Assembly (NCBI GenBank): GCA_018287875.1 | Contig: JAGVVL010000001.1 | Span: 2,046,001-2,110,000 of the forward strand | DNA: 64,000 nt | Origin: Nigrospora sphaerica | Taxonomy: Eukaryota; Ascomycota; Sordariomycetes; Amphisphaeriales; Apiosporaceae | Direction of reading: 5' to 3' | Part shown: positions 21,145-31,238 of the stretch, piece after piece | Position numbering within the stretch: the stretch's first letter is position 1 | Layout: each line of letters begins with the position of its first letter | Translations under genes and position numbers: made by a program | The notes under the pieces: generated by a model | Told to the model about the DNA's origin: nothing | The model's input: the letters and a program-made list of their open reading frames with translations, nothing else | Databases searched by the model: none

Positions 21145-22458
21145 CTACAGCCGGGGTCGCTGGTTCCAAGACCAATGGCTTATTGGGTTCACCAGGATTG
21201 CCTGCATGGCAGCAGTGTCGGACGCCTGGGTGCCATGCTCCAACCGGCCTTGCTCGATCGAGAGGTTCGCGTACCGCATGGCCTGGTCGGCGTCGCCCCA
21301 GCTGTTGTAGTTCAGTGCGGCCATGGTGTACAGGTCAGCCGTCTTGTGGTAGATGCGCTCCTGTCGGTAGAGCGAGACCAGCTGCTCGATCATGGCCGGC
21401 GTCGTGGACTTGCTGGTCAGATCCATGATGCGCTTCTCCATCGTGTCGATGGAAGCGAGCCTCGCGTCGGATTCAGCCGCCTCGGCTTCCGGCAGGCTGC
21501 ACTGCGCGCAGCTGCACGAGAACCCCCACGACGCGCGAGCCCGCGACTGCCGGACGGAACGTGCGCTGAACGAGTCCAGGTACGAGATAGTAAGCTCTTT
21601 TCCCGCCTCGATGTCTCTCACCGCATGGGTGTGGTGTGTGAAGTTCTGGTCGATGTAGAAAGCAGCACTGCCGCACCTCGTGTTAGCCACAGCCTAGCGG
21701 ATGAGGAGTGACGGGGACACTCACTTGGGCCTACAGTCATGGTTGAAATAAGAAATGTCAGGGAAACTGCCAAAGTGATGGCCTTCGCCATTCCCGCCAT
21801 CGGCCCCTTCGTCGACGTCCATCTGAAACGAGTTTGTGAACAGAATGTCGGCCACCTGGTCGCCGCCCAGCTCGCTCGCCTGGGCCATGAAGGCCTTGCG
21901 TCTAGGCGCCGGCAACTCCTCGGCCGCAATGCCCAATAGGCGCGTCAGCTCCGGGATTTCAAGGTCGTCAATCAACAGCCGGTGGACCATGAGGGCCGGT
22001 TGTGCTGCCATTATCCGCTGGCCTCGGGTGATCCGCCGGGTTGCCACGAGCCCGAGACCTTTCCCCGGTATCGGCGCCGCCCGGAAATGGGAGCTGTCGG
22101 CTGGAGGGAGGGGCTTGAGCCGAGTCCCGATACGCCTTTTGTTGACGTTCGTAGTAACGATGGATGTTCCCGGGCCGGAGTGGCTCGACCAGACGCAATA
22201 TTTCCCGGAGCACGCATGGGGTCCTACGAAGCCGTGCTTCGCTGACCTCGTGCCAGCGCGCTTGCTTGACGGCTTTGGTGACAGCGATGACGAGACCGAA
22301 GCCGAAGCTGTCGCCTTCAGCCTCTCCGAGTCACCCGGCAAGCAGAACGGCATGGTATTGGGTTGGAGGGCATTCCAGGGGCATAAGTCGTGCTCCTGCA
22401 TCAACGACGCTGTGGCGTAGCTCAGCAGACCACCGACGGCGAGGGAGTGGAGTTTCAT
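21145..22458 (-). CDS. SET-domain protein with N-terminal signal peptide (fungal SET5-like family)
   Basis: Minus-strand exons 22458-21725 and 21667-21145 give 418 residues. The intron is 21668-21724 (GTGAGT, CTAAC branch point). Its acceptor was chosen over an alternative 9 nt upstream because it gives the canonical NHDCRPNAAFYID at residues 239-251. Residues 1-18 form a secretory leader. A cysteine-containing region (CPW, FC, CSGKYCVWSS) and a TSIVTTN block follow, as in related fungal proteins. The SET domain spans about 125-290: a KGLGL SAM-binding turn, the NHDC catalytic-site block, and ELTISYLD near its end. A CSCAQC cluster resembling a post-SET zinc site comes next, then a TPR-like helical tail. 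SET domains transfer methyl groups from SAM to lysine. The real substrate, and whether the protein is secreted, are unknown. Confidence 0.88.
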
Positions 22459-24194
22459 TTGGAAAGGACAGAGGCGAGTATAAATTCAGTATGTCATTCC
22501 AGCCGCATGAGAACCGAGACAGGTCTCCCGCTGCTATGTATATCCCCAGGCCAAGGCTTGCCAAGCAGGGGAGGCACGACGACACAAGTTACGTGCACGT
22601 AAGCTTCGCGTTGCGTGTTTCATCTCATCCTTTTTGCGACGCGACGAGATCCAAGGCACGCGAGAGGAGCGCCGCCCCGACTTGGGAGGCTCGGGCAGCC
22701 AAATGTTTGTTTTAGCCCCGCGGCGTCTTCTTGAAGCTGAGCCCCCCCGGGGCAGGCGCTGATCGTCTCGTGATGCATGGCGCTCCCAATGTTGACGCCT
22801 TTGGGGTTCTGCGAAAGTCGGAAAGCTGAGATGGCGGGGACGAACAGATCGGTCCCTGCCCCGCCTGCTGGGATGGATACTCTCGTACCGGGCGTCTACG
22901 CTTCCTACCTACAACCATCTGCCTGTTGTTCGTCGGTATGGGGCCTCTCATAACCGACAACGCAAGCAGGAATGCATTCCTGGATGAAAGGGGCAGCTGC
23001 TCTCGTTCTCCCCCAGCGGGATTCATGTACAGGGTAGGTACATACCACTCGGGCTATGCGGGCTTGGATCCGGTGAATGGGTACCAAACCTTGCGGCGCA
23101 GGAATGGTTTTCGACGAGCACAGAAGTACGTACCGGCCTCGTTGTACAGGGCAACATAGGATGGATCTATGGGCAGGATCCGAGCCTCGAACCACCCGAC
23201 GGATGGGCACCCGTTGCCAGGGCCACAGGAAGGATCCATTACCTGCTCGGGGAACAAAGGCAGACCCTTGTGGGGAGCCGATCGCCGTCCATGCAATTGC
23301 ATTCAACGGCTGGAGAGGTACCTACCCAAGTACCTATTATCAACAGTCCATGTCCGACATGGGGCAGCGCGAATACCCCTCAGTAGACGGTTCATGCCCT
23401 CTTTGCCGCTCCTCGTATGTTGATGGATGGATTTACCCAAGGTTATGGTGTAAGAGGTAGGCCAATGGGGCGGGTATAGCATGGACGGATGGACAGAAGC
23501 CCCTATTGCTGCTAGAAGTATAAGAAAATGTATGACTTCCTACCCGGGCAGCGTTGGATGATAGGTATGTAAAGGTACCTCCCACTACTTCGGCGTGTTT
23601 AGACGCTCACACTAACGTAGCGGTCTGGCGGGCGGCTGACCACCCGGACGGCGCGGTAGAAGAGAGATCCACTGTCGAGGACAACTCATTTGCATCGCGC
23701 GCACAGCTGGCAGGAGGGCGAAGAGGGAGAAGAACCCTGGAAGCGAGGACTGGAGACGGGCGAGTTTGGTTTATTTTTTTTTTTTTTCCTGACATGTGGT
23801 TCTCGCGTGTACAGTGTTACCGGCCAAGCTTTTGCATTGTCGTCCAGTCCAAACCCACCGCTTTCCAGACCAGGCGCTGCCCCCATTGCCGACTTGTTGT
23901 CGCCAAAAACATCGTGCACCCGCCCCTCCTCCTCCTCCTCCCCAGGCTCCTCCTAACTCTTCCCACCTTCACAAGCCATTGTGGTCCGGTGTACCCTTTT
24001 TGCCTCGGTTCTGCAAATCACCTTATCTGAACTCCGTCCGCACTCGATCCTTCTTCGACACGGCCCCTCCGAGGCACGTCAGTTCTCTTCCCTCCCTATA
24101 CGGAGCACGACACGCTGGCAGAGCCCACCCCTCACCAGGCCTCTTCCTCCACTACCACCACTACCACCACCACTGCTACAGTCCAGCGATCGCA
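22459..24194. other. Divergent intergenic region (SET gene / apq12 promoters)
   Basis: About 1.7 kb with no recognised product in any frame. A T(14-15) run is at about 23774-23788 and a C/T-rich leader precedes apq12. Confidence 0.55.
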
Positions 24195-24803
24195 ATGGCG
24201 CAAGAAAACCAGTGGCTCCTGGACGTCTTGGGCGGTACGAGAGCACCGACCCTTTCCTGCCCCACGCGCCTGCCTCCTTGGCCCGGCGTGCTAACACGTC
24301 TTCCTTCCACAGGCATGCTTCCCGAGCAGACGGTCCAGGTCCTGCAGGACCACGTGCTCGATCCCGAAACCCCGTTCCAGATCCTCCTGCGCCAGCTCTC
24401 GCTCCGCGTCCAGAAAGCGTTCAATATGCTGATCCCCGTCGTCACGCCGCTGTTCAACCGCGCCCTCGAGGCCCTAAACAACTCCCCCGACGTGGTCATC
24501 GTGGCCGCCATGCTGGGCTTCGTCATCGTTGCCCTGCAGTTTGTCTTCTGGATGCAGCGCATCATGATGTTCTGGACCCGCATGGCCATGCGCATGGTAT
24601 TCTACGCCGCCATAGCCGCTGGTGTCGCCGTCGTCTGGCAAAGGGGCCCCGAGGCCGCCATGGCCGACATTGCCCACTTGGCCGCCAAGATTGCCACCTA
24701 CGCCGCTATCGTCAAAAACTTCTGGTTGAGTGAATACTATAGATACGAGGCCCAGACCAAGAATGGAGGCAGTGCGGGAGCCGCCAAGAGGGCTAGTCGG
24801 TAG
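24195..24803 (+). CDS. APQ12: Apq12-family nuclear pore assembly / nuclear envelope protein
   Basis: Two exons, 24195-24234 and 24313-24803, give 176 residues; the intron is GTACGA...CCACAG with a CTAAC branch point. The long frame that runs through the intron is not the coding form, because its N-terminus is low-complexity; the ATG at 24195 sits in a good context (CGCAATGG). Two close hydrophobic segments lie at about 96-118 and 128-146 (VVIVAAMLGFVIVALQF and MVFYAAIAAGVAVVW), preceded by an amphipathic helix region. The C-terminus is short and basic. This matches the fungal Apq12 family of ER/nuclear-envelope proteins that affect nuclear pore complex assembly and membrane fluidity. It is convergent with GPN3, 267 bp away. 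Confidence 0.85.
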   Translation: MAQENQWLLDVLGGTRAPTLSCPTRLPPWPGVLTRLPSTGMLPEQTVQVLQDHVLDPETPFQILLRQLSLRVQKAFNMLIPVVTPLFNRALEALNNSPDVVIVAAMLGFVIVALQFVFWMQRIMMFWTRMAMRMVFYAAIAAGVAVVWQRGPEAAMADIAHLAAKIATYAAIVKNFWLSEYYRYEAQTKNGGSAGAAKRASR

Positions 24804-25070
24804 GGAGCAACCTAAGGATGCCATGTTACCCACGAAGCAATGTTTACGAGTTATGTCTGGAATGATGAATGTATTGACACGCCGCGAATCCCAACGCGGC
24901 TTGGCCCTGGACCAGTTGTAGTACCATCCTCTCCTATACCTGTCGTGTTCCTTGCAGATTACCAAATGGTACCGAACCCCTTTTTGTAAACGCCGGCGCT
25001 ATGCAAACCTCGGGGTCTCCTGACCTCGCCCACTATCTGCTTCCCGTTTCTTTTTACCACCAGTCCTGGC

Positions 25071-26073
25071 CTATTCGTCAACGTCCTCGTACTCCTCGTC
25101 CTTCATCTCCTTGGGCTCTTGCGCCTCATGGTACTGAATACAGTCGTCGATGTAGCTGAGAATGGCCCCCACGCTATCCTCGTCTTGGGAATCGAGCTTC
25201 AGGTAGCTAACCATGGAGAAGTTCTCGATGAGGCCCGCCACAGCGTGGTTCAACCGCCGAAACGAGGCGCCCCGCATCACGGCATTCTGGTCCTTGGGGT
25301 CGGTCAAGGTGTCGTCCTCGAGGGTGCTGCCCTCGATCTGCCTCCGTGCCTTCTCCGCGGGGTCGTCCTCGAGCAGACTTGCGTCGGGCGTGATGAAGCG
25401 CTTCAGGTCCTTCTTACGCACCTGCTCCTTAACCAAGTCCATCTTGGACAGAATATTGATATGCGGTATCTCGAGCATGATCATGGCCGACATGGCGCTC
25501 AGCGTACCGGCGAAAAACTTGGCCCGGTCCACCACGAAGGTCGCCTCCAGCAGGTAGGCGGCACACAGCCGAATGTCCAGGCTGCCGGCCCGCGTAAGGA
25601 AGCGGACGAGCGCAGGAAGAATGGGCACATGCGTGTACAGCTCGATTTGGCCGGGCATATCGATGATGATGAGGTACTCTTCGGTCAGGGAGTCGAGGGC
25701 TTCGGTCAGAAAGTCAAGATTCTCCATCAGAAACTCGAAGCAGTAGATGAGACCGCCGTTGGGGCCCAGGCCCATCTCCTCCATGACATCCTCAAGAGAG
25801 ATGAGATCCTTGATGTCGAGGTCGGGCGTGTGCTCGAACGACTCGGCGGCGGGGTCGAGGTTGATGTAGAAGCATGATCGGCGGTTGAGCTGCAGATGGG
25901 TGATGAGGGAGGCGCAGAAGGTGGACTGGACGCGATCGAGGGGTTGGAAGTCAGCCAGCAGCCCGGGGCCATGGTAGCAAACACGGGGTAGGCATGACGG
26001 GGAGGCAGGCGGAGATCTATCGTACCTTGCCTGCGCCGGCAGGGCCCATGACCACAACACCAAACTTGCTCAT
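25071..26073 (-). CDS. GPN3: GPN-loop GTPase 3
   Basis: Minus-strand exons 26073-26026 and 25925-25071 give 300 residues; the 100-nt intron has a CTGAC branch point and falls inside the P-loop. Splicing joins MSKFGVVVMGPAGAGK to STFCASL, rebuilding the Walker A motif GPAGAGKST at residues 10-18. The Gly-Pro-Asn insertion that defines the family is at 70-72 (LGPNGG). The G3 region is DMPGQIE and the NKxD-like G4 is SKMD. The tail is acidic. GPN GTPases act as dimers in assembly and nuclear import of RNA polymerase II; this role is known for the family. The intron within the P-loop means unspliced mRNA cannot make an active enzyme. Confidence 0.96.
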
Positions 26074-28193
26074 TTTGGCTGACGGACCGGCAGGTCGCAA
26101 GCGAACACGGTCAGACAGGCAGCTGGTCGTCTCGGGGTAAATTCAGATGTGTCGGCTGGACCTATCCAACGTCGGGGTTCGTACGAATACGAGTCTCGAT
26201 GGCCCGGAGTCTGCGCGCCTCTTTCGCCCACGAACTGGGTGGTCAGCATTGTCGGACAATAGCCTGCCAGGGACTCCAGTTTGAAAATTTTAGTGGGGTA
26301 GTCAAGGTTGACCTGATTGGACATCTGAGGGTGGGGGACAACTGGCTGACCGCTACCATTGGATCATCCGACTACGACTAAGCATTTCCGGGCGGATGAC
26401 ACAGCCTGACAGGCCCTTACGAAACCTCCGAACGCCCGTACGTCAACCCGACATACCCTTTCTCCGCGTACGTACGGATTACTGGGCTCATCTTCCACAC
26501 ACCCAAACAATTAGCAGGTGCCAACCTCATTTCGCAAGCAAGAGGTAGGCGAGGGGGCATCGTAGGTATAGATACGTGCCGAGCGTGTACATCCCACGGA
26601 TAGTTTCGGGCTCAACGCAACTGTTACCATCTTATACGGCCAAGCAAGAGCATGCATGCATTAGGCTCTGTTCGAGTTTGTCCTGGATGGTCGGGTAGTA
26701 GCGGTTCCCCGTCCACACAGTTCCGAGTGGTCTGGCACTCCTGGGTAACTTTTCTAGGACCCCTTGTGGGTGTAGCGGGAGAGTAGGACGCATGGCCTCT
26801 CCCCCCTTTCCTTCCCTCCCTCACCACCCCCTTCTCTTTCTCTCTTATCCCCGGATAGGCACAGTCGTCACGGCCGTGTCTTACTGGACCGCGAGAATCC
26901 AGGATGCGCATTCGGCAACGCCCCATGCGGGGTTTCTGGTAGCTTGACCATCCAGATCTTGGAGCCAAGACGGAACGTGGGATGGATAATACAAACGGTC
27001 ATCCCGCGAGAATATGGATCTCTGCCACGCCGCCAAGCACGAGCACACATCTCTGCTCTCTACGTACCCATGTGTACCGAAAACGCATAGTTGTACTGCG
27101 GCGATCTGCCACTCCGGGTCAACTCGAGCCTACCTCGGGCTACTACTAGTTTGCGGCCACAATGCCGACGCCGGGCTCCGTACCGTTGCTCGCCTTCCTT
27201 ATCGACCGGCTATTGCAGGTCCGTGAGCCAATCTTTGAGGCACGTTTGCGGGGGTTGTCCCCGGCGACCCAGCAGCGACTAGGGGGGGGGCCAAAGACTG
27301 GACCCTCCTGAGTGAGCGAGTGAGATGGGATCCGCGATGACCGCGAGAGCCATTGGGAAAATTCGCTGCCCTCCGAGCGCCCCTGCAGTCCGTCGGTAGA
27401 AGCGCGAATCGGAGCGCCCAGCAGATACAGTCAATCCGCATCCTGTTACGATTGCGCCCCATTAGATGCGACACGTTTAAGGAGGTAGCTAGGCACCTAG
27501 GTAACTGAATACTTAGGTAAGGAAGGTACTTCACAAATTGCTACCAGTTACTCCTTCTATCCCACGGTTCGTCCTTCACCTTGGGCGGCAGACCCATGTA
27601 AACACTGGCCCATTTGTGTTATACGTGCCGGGCGTAGAAAAACCAGCCGGTGTCCCCCCATTATTTCCTCGTTCAAATAGGTCAGGCCGCTTGGGCAGTG
27701 CCGACTACTGGTCCTGCCGTCGGCACCATTGTGGTTGGGCGGCGGTGGTGGCCGACCAATCCAGGTACCGGGGTTTAAGAGGCTTCATGACTCAAAGCTG
27801 AGGTACTGCCGAAACGATAAAAATCGCGTGCTTTCGGAGTTTTTCAGTGGCTGCCCCTCATCGGCGCGCTCGCCCAGCGTCCCAGTCCCTTCCCTTAGAA
27901 AAAAAAGACAGGCCTTCTTTGCCCACCCCGTCCGCCGTTGCAACTTCCCTGTCAAGTAATAAAAAGTCGAACCTTTCCGGGCCGCCGTGCGCTCTCGTCT
28001 TTTCCCTCCTTCCTGTTTATTCCCTATTCCTTTTTCTCCTTTCCTCATCTGCCTCCCTCTCTACTCGTGAAGGGCATCTATTTCCTCCGTGGCATCAGGT
28101 CAATCGGTGCAAGTACTTAACTTACACAATCACCCGCCCTCTTCCTCTCTCTCTTCTCTCCTCCCCACCAACCCCACCACACCGACAGTCGCA
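26074..28193. other. Divergent intergenic region (GPN3 / SAM synthetase promoters)
   Basis: About 2.1 kb with no supported gene. The last 180 bp (about 28010-28190) form a C/T-rich tract typical of a strongly expressed leader for the SAM synthetase gene. Confidence 0.55.
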
Positions 28194-29476
28194 ATGCCTG
28201 CCACCAACGGAACCAATGGCGATGCCTTCGCCATCCACAATGAGGGCGCTTTCCTGTTCACCGTGAGTTCCGTCCCTATGCTGCCGCATCCGGCCCAAGG
28301 GGCTGTCTGCTCGGGGGCCATGCCTGTCGCTGACCACATGTTATCCAGTCCGAGGCCGTAGGCGAGGGTCACCCTGATAAGATCGCCGATCAGGTTTCCG
28401 ATGCCATCCTCGACGCCTGTCTGGCCGAGGACCGCATGTCCAAGGTCGCTTGCGAGACAGCCACCAAGACCGGTATGGTCATGGTCTTCGGCGAGATCAC
28501 GACCACGGCCAAGCTCGACTACCAGAAGGTCGTTCGCAGCGCCATCCAGGACATCGGCTATGACTCGTCCGAGAAGGGCTTCGACTACAAGACGTGCAAC
28601 CTGCTCGTCGCCATTGAGCAGCAGTCGCCCGATATCGCCCAGGGTCTCCACTACGAGGAGGCCCTTGAGAAGCTCGGTGCTGGTGACCAGGGTCTCATGT
28701 TCGGCTACGCCACCGACGAGACCCCCGAGCTGCACCCCCTCAGCCACCTGCTGGCTCACAAGCTGAACAAGGCCATGTCGGAGGCCCGCCGTGACGGCTC
28801 CCTGCCCTGGCTCCGCCCCGACACCAAAACCCAGGTCACCATGGAGTACAAGCACGATGGCGGTGCCGTTGTTCCCCTGCGCGTCCACACCATTGTCGTC
28901 TCGGCCCAGCACAGCGAGGACATCTCTACCGAGCTGCTGCGCAAGGAGATCAAGGAGAAGATCTGCCAGAAGGTCATCCCCGCCGAGTACCTCGACGAAA
29001 AGACCGTCTACCACATCCAGCCCTCGGGCAAGTTCATCATTGGTGGCCCCCAGGGTGATGCCGGTCTCACGGGCCGCAAGATCATTGTCGACACGTACGG
29101 TGGCTGGGGTGCCCACGGTGGTGGTGCCTTCTCGGGCAAGGACTTCTCCAAGGTCGACCGCTCGGCCGCCTACCTCGGCCGCTGGATCGCCAAGTCTCTG
29201 GTTAACGCCAAGCTGGCCCGCCGCTGCCTGGTCCAGCTGTCGTACGCTATCGGCATTGCCGAGCCCTGCTCTCTCTACGTCGACAGCTACGGCACGTCGG
29301 ACAAGTCGTCCCAGGAGCTGGTTGACATCGTCCGGGCCAACTTCGACCTGCGCCCCGGTGTGATTGTCAAGGAGCTCGACCTGGCGCGCCCCATCTACTA
29401 CCAGACGGCCAAGTTCGGCCACTTCGGCACCAACCAGGACTTCGCCTGGGAGAAGCCCAAGGAGCTGAAGTTCTAG
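28194..29476 (+). CDS. sam1: S-adenosylmethionine synthetase (EC 2.5.1.6)
   Basis: Two exons, 28194-28262 and 28349-29476, give 398 residues, the family norm. The 86-nt intron is GTGAGT...ATCCAG with a CTGAC branch point and joins FLFT to [12 protein letters not shown]. It makes SAM from methionine and ATP in the cytosol and so feeds methylation reactions. Signatures are GHPDK near the N-terminus (ATP/Mg binding), [12 protein letters not shown] (PROSITE signature 1) and the Gly-rich GGGAFSGKD (signature 2). Third codon positions are very strongly C/G. A long antisense open frame covers the whole gene but is a by-product of this codon bias. Confidence 0.98.
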
Positions 29477-31238
29477 GCGGTTGGTTGCGTTGCTTCTCAC
29501 GAGGCATGATCTCACGTCTCTATGAGGGGAAAAAGATCCCATATCCTCAGCGGAAGAATCAACTTCTTGTCGCATAGAAAGGCGTTTATTTGTGGGTTTA
29601 GAATTACTGTTTTCGATGATTCCCTCATAGGACAGGCAGCATGGCGTACGGTTTCAACAGCCGTCTCAGCAAGGCGGACTTTCAAAGGCCTTGAAAGAAG
29701 ACATGGTGTATTTGCTTTTTTATTATAAAGATACCACATCTGGTGGGTATTACACTGACTGGATATTGAGGGGGGAAAGAGGCGAGGAGATGGAATACAC
29801 AATCGTGGCATAGGCGTGACCACTGCACCACGCCCAGACAATGCAGCCTATTTGGCCCCCTCTGCTCTATTGTGACGTGACCTTTTCGCAGCACGATGCT
29901 TTCCTGTCACGGCCCTCTCGGGTCATTCCTGACTAGTGGGATCCTTGGACAGCCGAAGCCAATGGGCCTCCAGCCAGCAGCCCCTTGTCTTACCCCTCAT
30001 GTTTGTTCCTCTGCAACGTGAGAGCACCTATGTATCCCGAAGGCCCGACTGCCGGGATAACCGTGGGAATCGGTTGAACCGCTCGGTTGTTTCCAGCGGG
30101 CCGGCCAATTGGTACTCAGGAGATGCATACGGCGGACACGGGGTGACCGCACGCTGGTTCTTTGTATGAAGGCCTCCGCTCGGCTTGCTGGGGACGCCCA
30201 AGACGTACACACTGGGGAGGGGTCAAGTTTCCCGGCCAATGGACCCGGCAACCGCGACGGCGTTGGGTTCCCCGACGGGCGCCGGCGCCCACGGCAAAAG
30301 GAAAAAGAAAACCCCGCCCTCCCTTCGGCCAGCGAGCACGCATTGCCCCTCGGCCGTCCTTTCGGACGTATTCGTCGGGTTCCGGGAGGAGAGCCACACA
30401 CACACGCACGTACAAATATAGAAACAAGAGAAACCCCGCAGCCTATGGGGAGCGTCTCGGCCTCCTTGTACGACTAGGCCCGTTCGGGGGACGCCGCCGA
30501 GCACGACCGGGGCTCGGCGACCGGGGAAGGAACGGGGGAAGAAGCGGAGAGGAGGGCAGAGAGAAGGTGCGTGCCTGGATGGTGTTTGTGCGTGCGCGTG
30601 TGCGTGTGTGTGCGTGTGTGTGGGCGCCGTCGCCGGGGCGGCTTCTCGCGGGTCCTCCTCGTAGGTCCCGCTCTCTCGCCTTCGGAGGGACAAGAGCGAT
30701 GCTATTACCGAAAGAAAACGCAGCATCCCTTGCTCTGCTGTCGGTGCTGCTGTTGGTGCTGCTGGTGTTGCCGCCGGCGCCGCCATTGTTGTCGGCTTGC
30801 GGTTCAGGAAGGAGGGGGTGCCACCGTCATAGCGGTTCCTGCCGCATGTCCGAAACCCGGACCGCCGTCGACGAGCGTCTTGCGATGGCGTCGTACTCAA
30901 GTAAAGCCCTGCTTAGACGGTATTGACAAAGAAAACCATCAATGGCACCCATCGAATAGATAACCCAGTCGGAAAGACACCCAAAGGGTTTGCGCCGGAA
31001 CATGAACTTTAGTTGTTCAGGCTCCATCTGCAGGCCTTAGGGTTGGCCCGCTGGTCTATCTACCCCGGGTTGCCAACTTGTACTCTGCCATCTCTTGATT
31101 CGTAGCTGACTCCAGACAGTCGTGTGCCATGCCTCGCTCTATATCGAAAAGCTCAACCTTATAGGTATTCCTGGCGGCCAAACATCCCAAATCGTACACT
31201 ATTTCGCCTGCGAGCAACCCTGTAGCAACTTCGTATCA
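29477..31238. other. Convergent intergenic region
   Basis: About 1.76 kb between the stops of sam1 (+) and rad17 (-), long for a convergent pair here. It contains a TG/CG-rich dinucleotide patch at about 30590-30625 and GCTGCTG/GTTGCTG repeats near 30740-30795. No credible product was found. Confidence 0.5.

Noticed and set aside
21677..21724. Alternative 48-nt intron for the SET gene using the first AG
   Set aside because: It gives a Lys-Cys-Gly-Ser insertion in place of the canonical CRPNAAFYID; the acceptor 9 nt further on has better branch-point spacing.
23762..23790. Poly-T run as a possible retroelement tail
   Set aside because: No target-site duplication, reverse transcriptase fragment or terminal repeat is visible nearby; it may simply be a promoter T tract.
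28130..29575. 481-residue open frame antisense to the SAM synthetase gene
   Set aside because: Same codon-bias artefact; it spans the intron and leader and has no recognisable motif.
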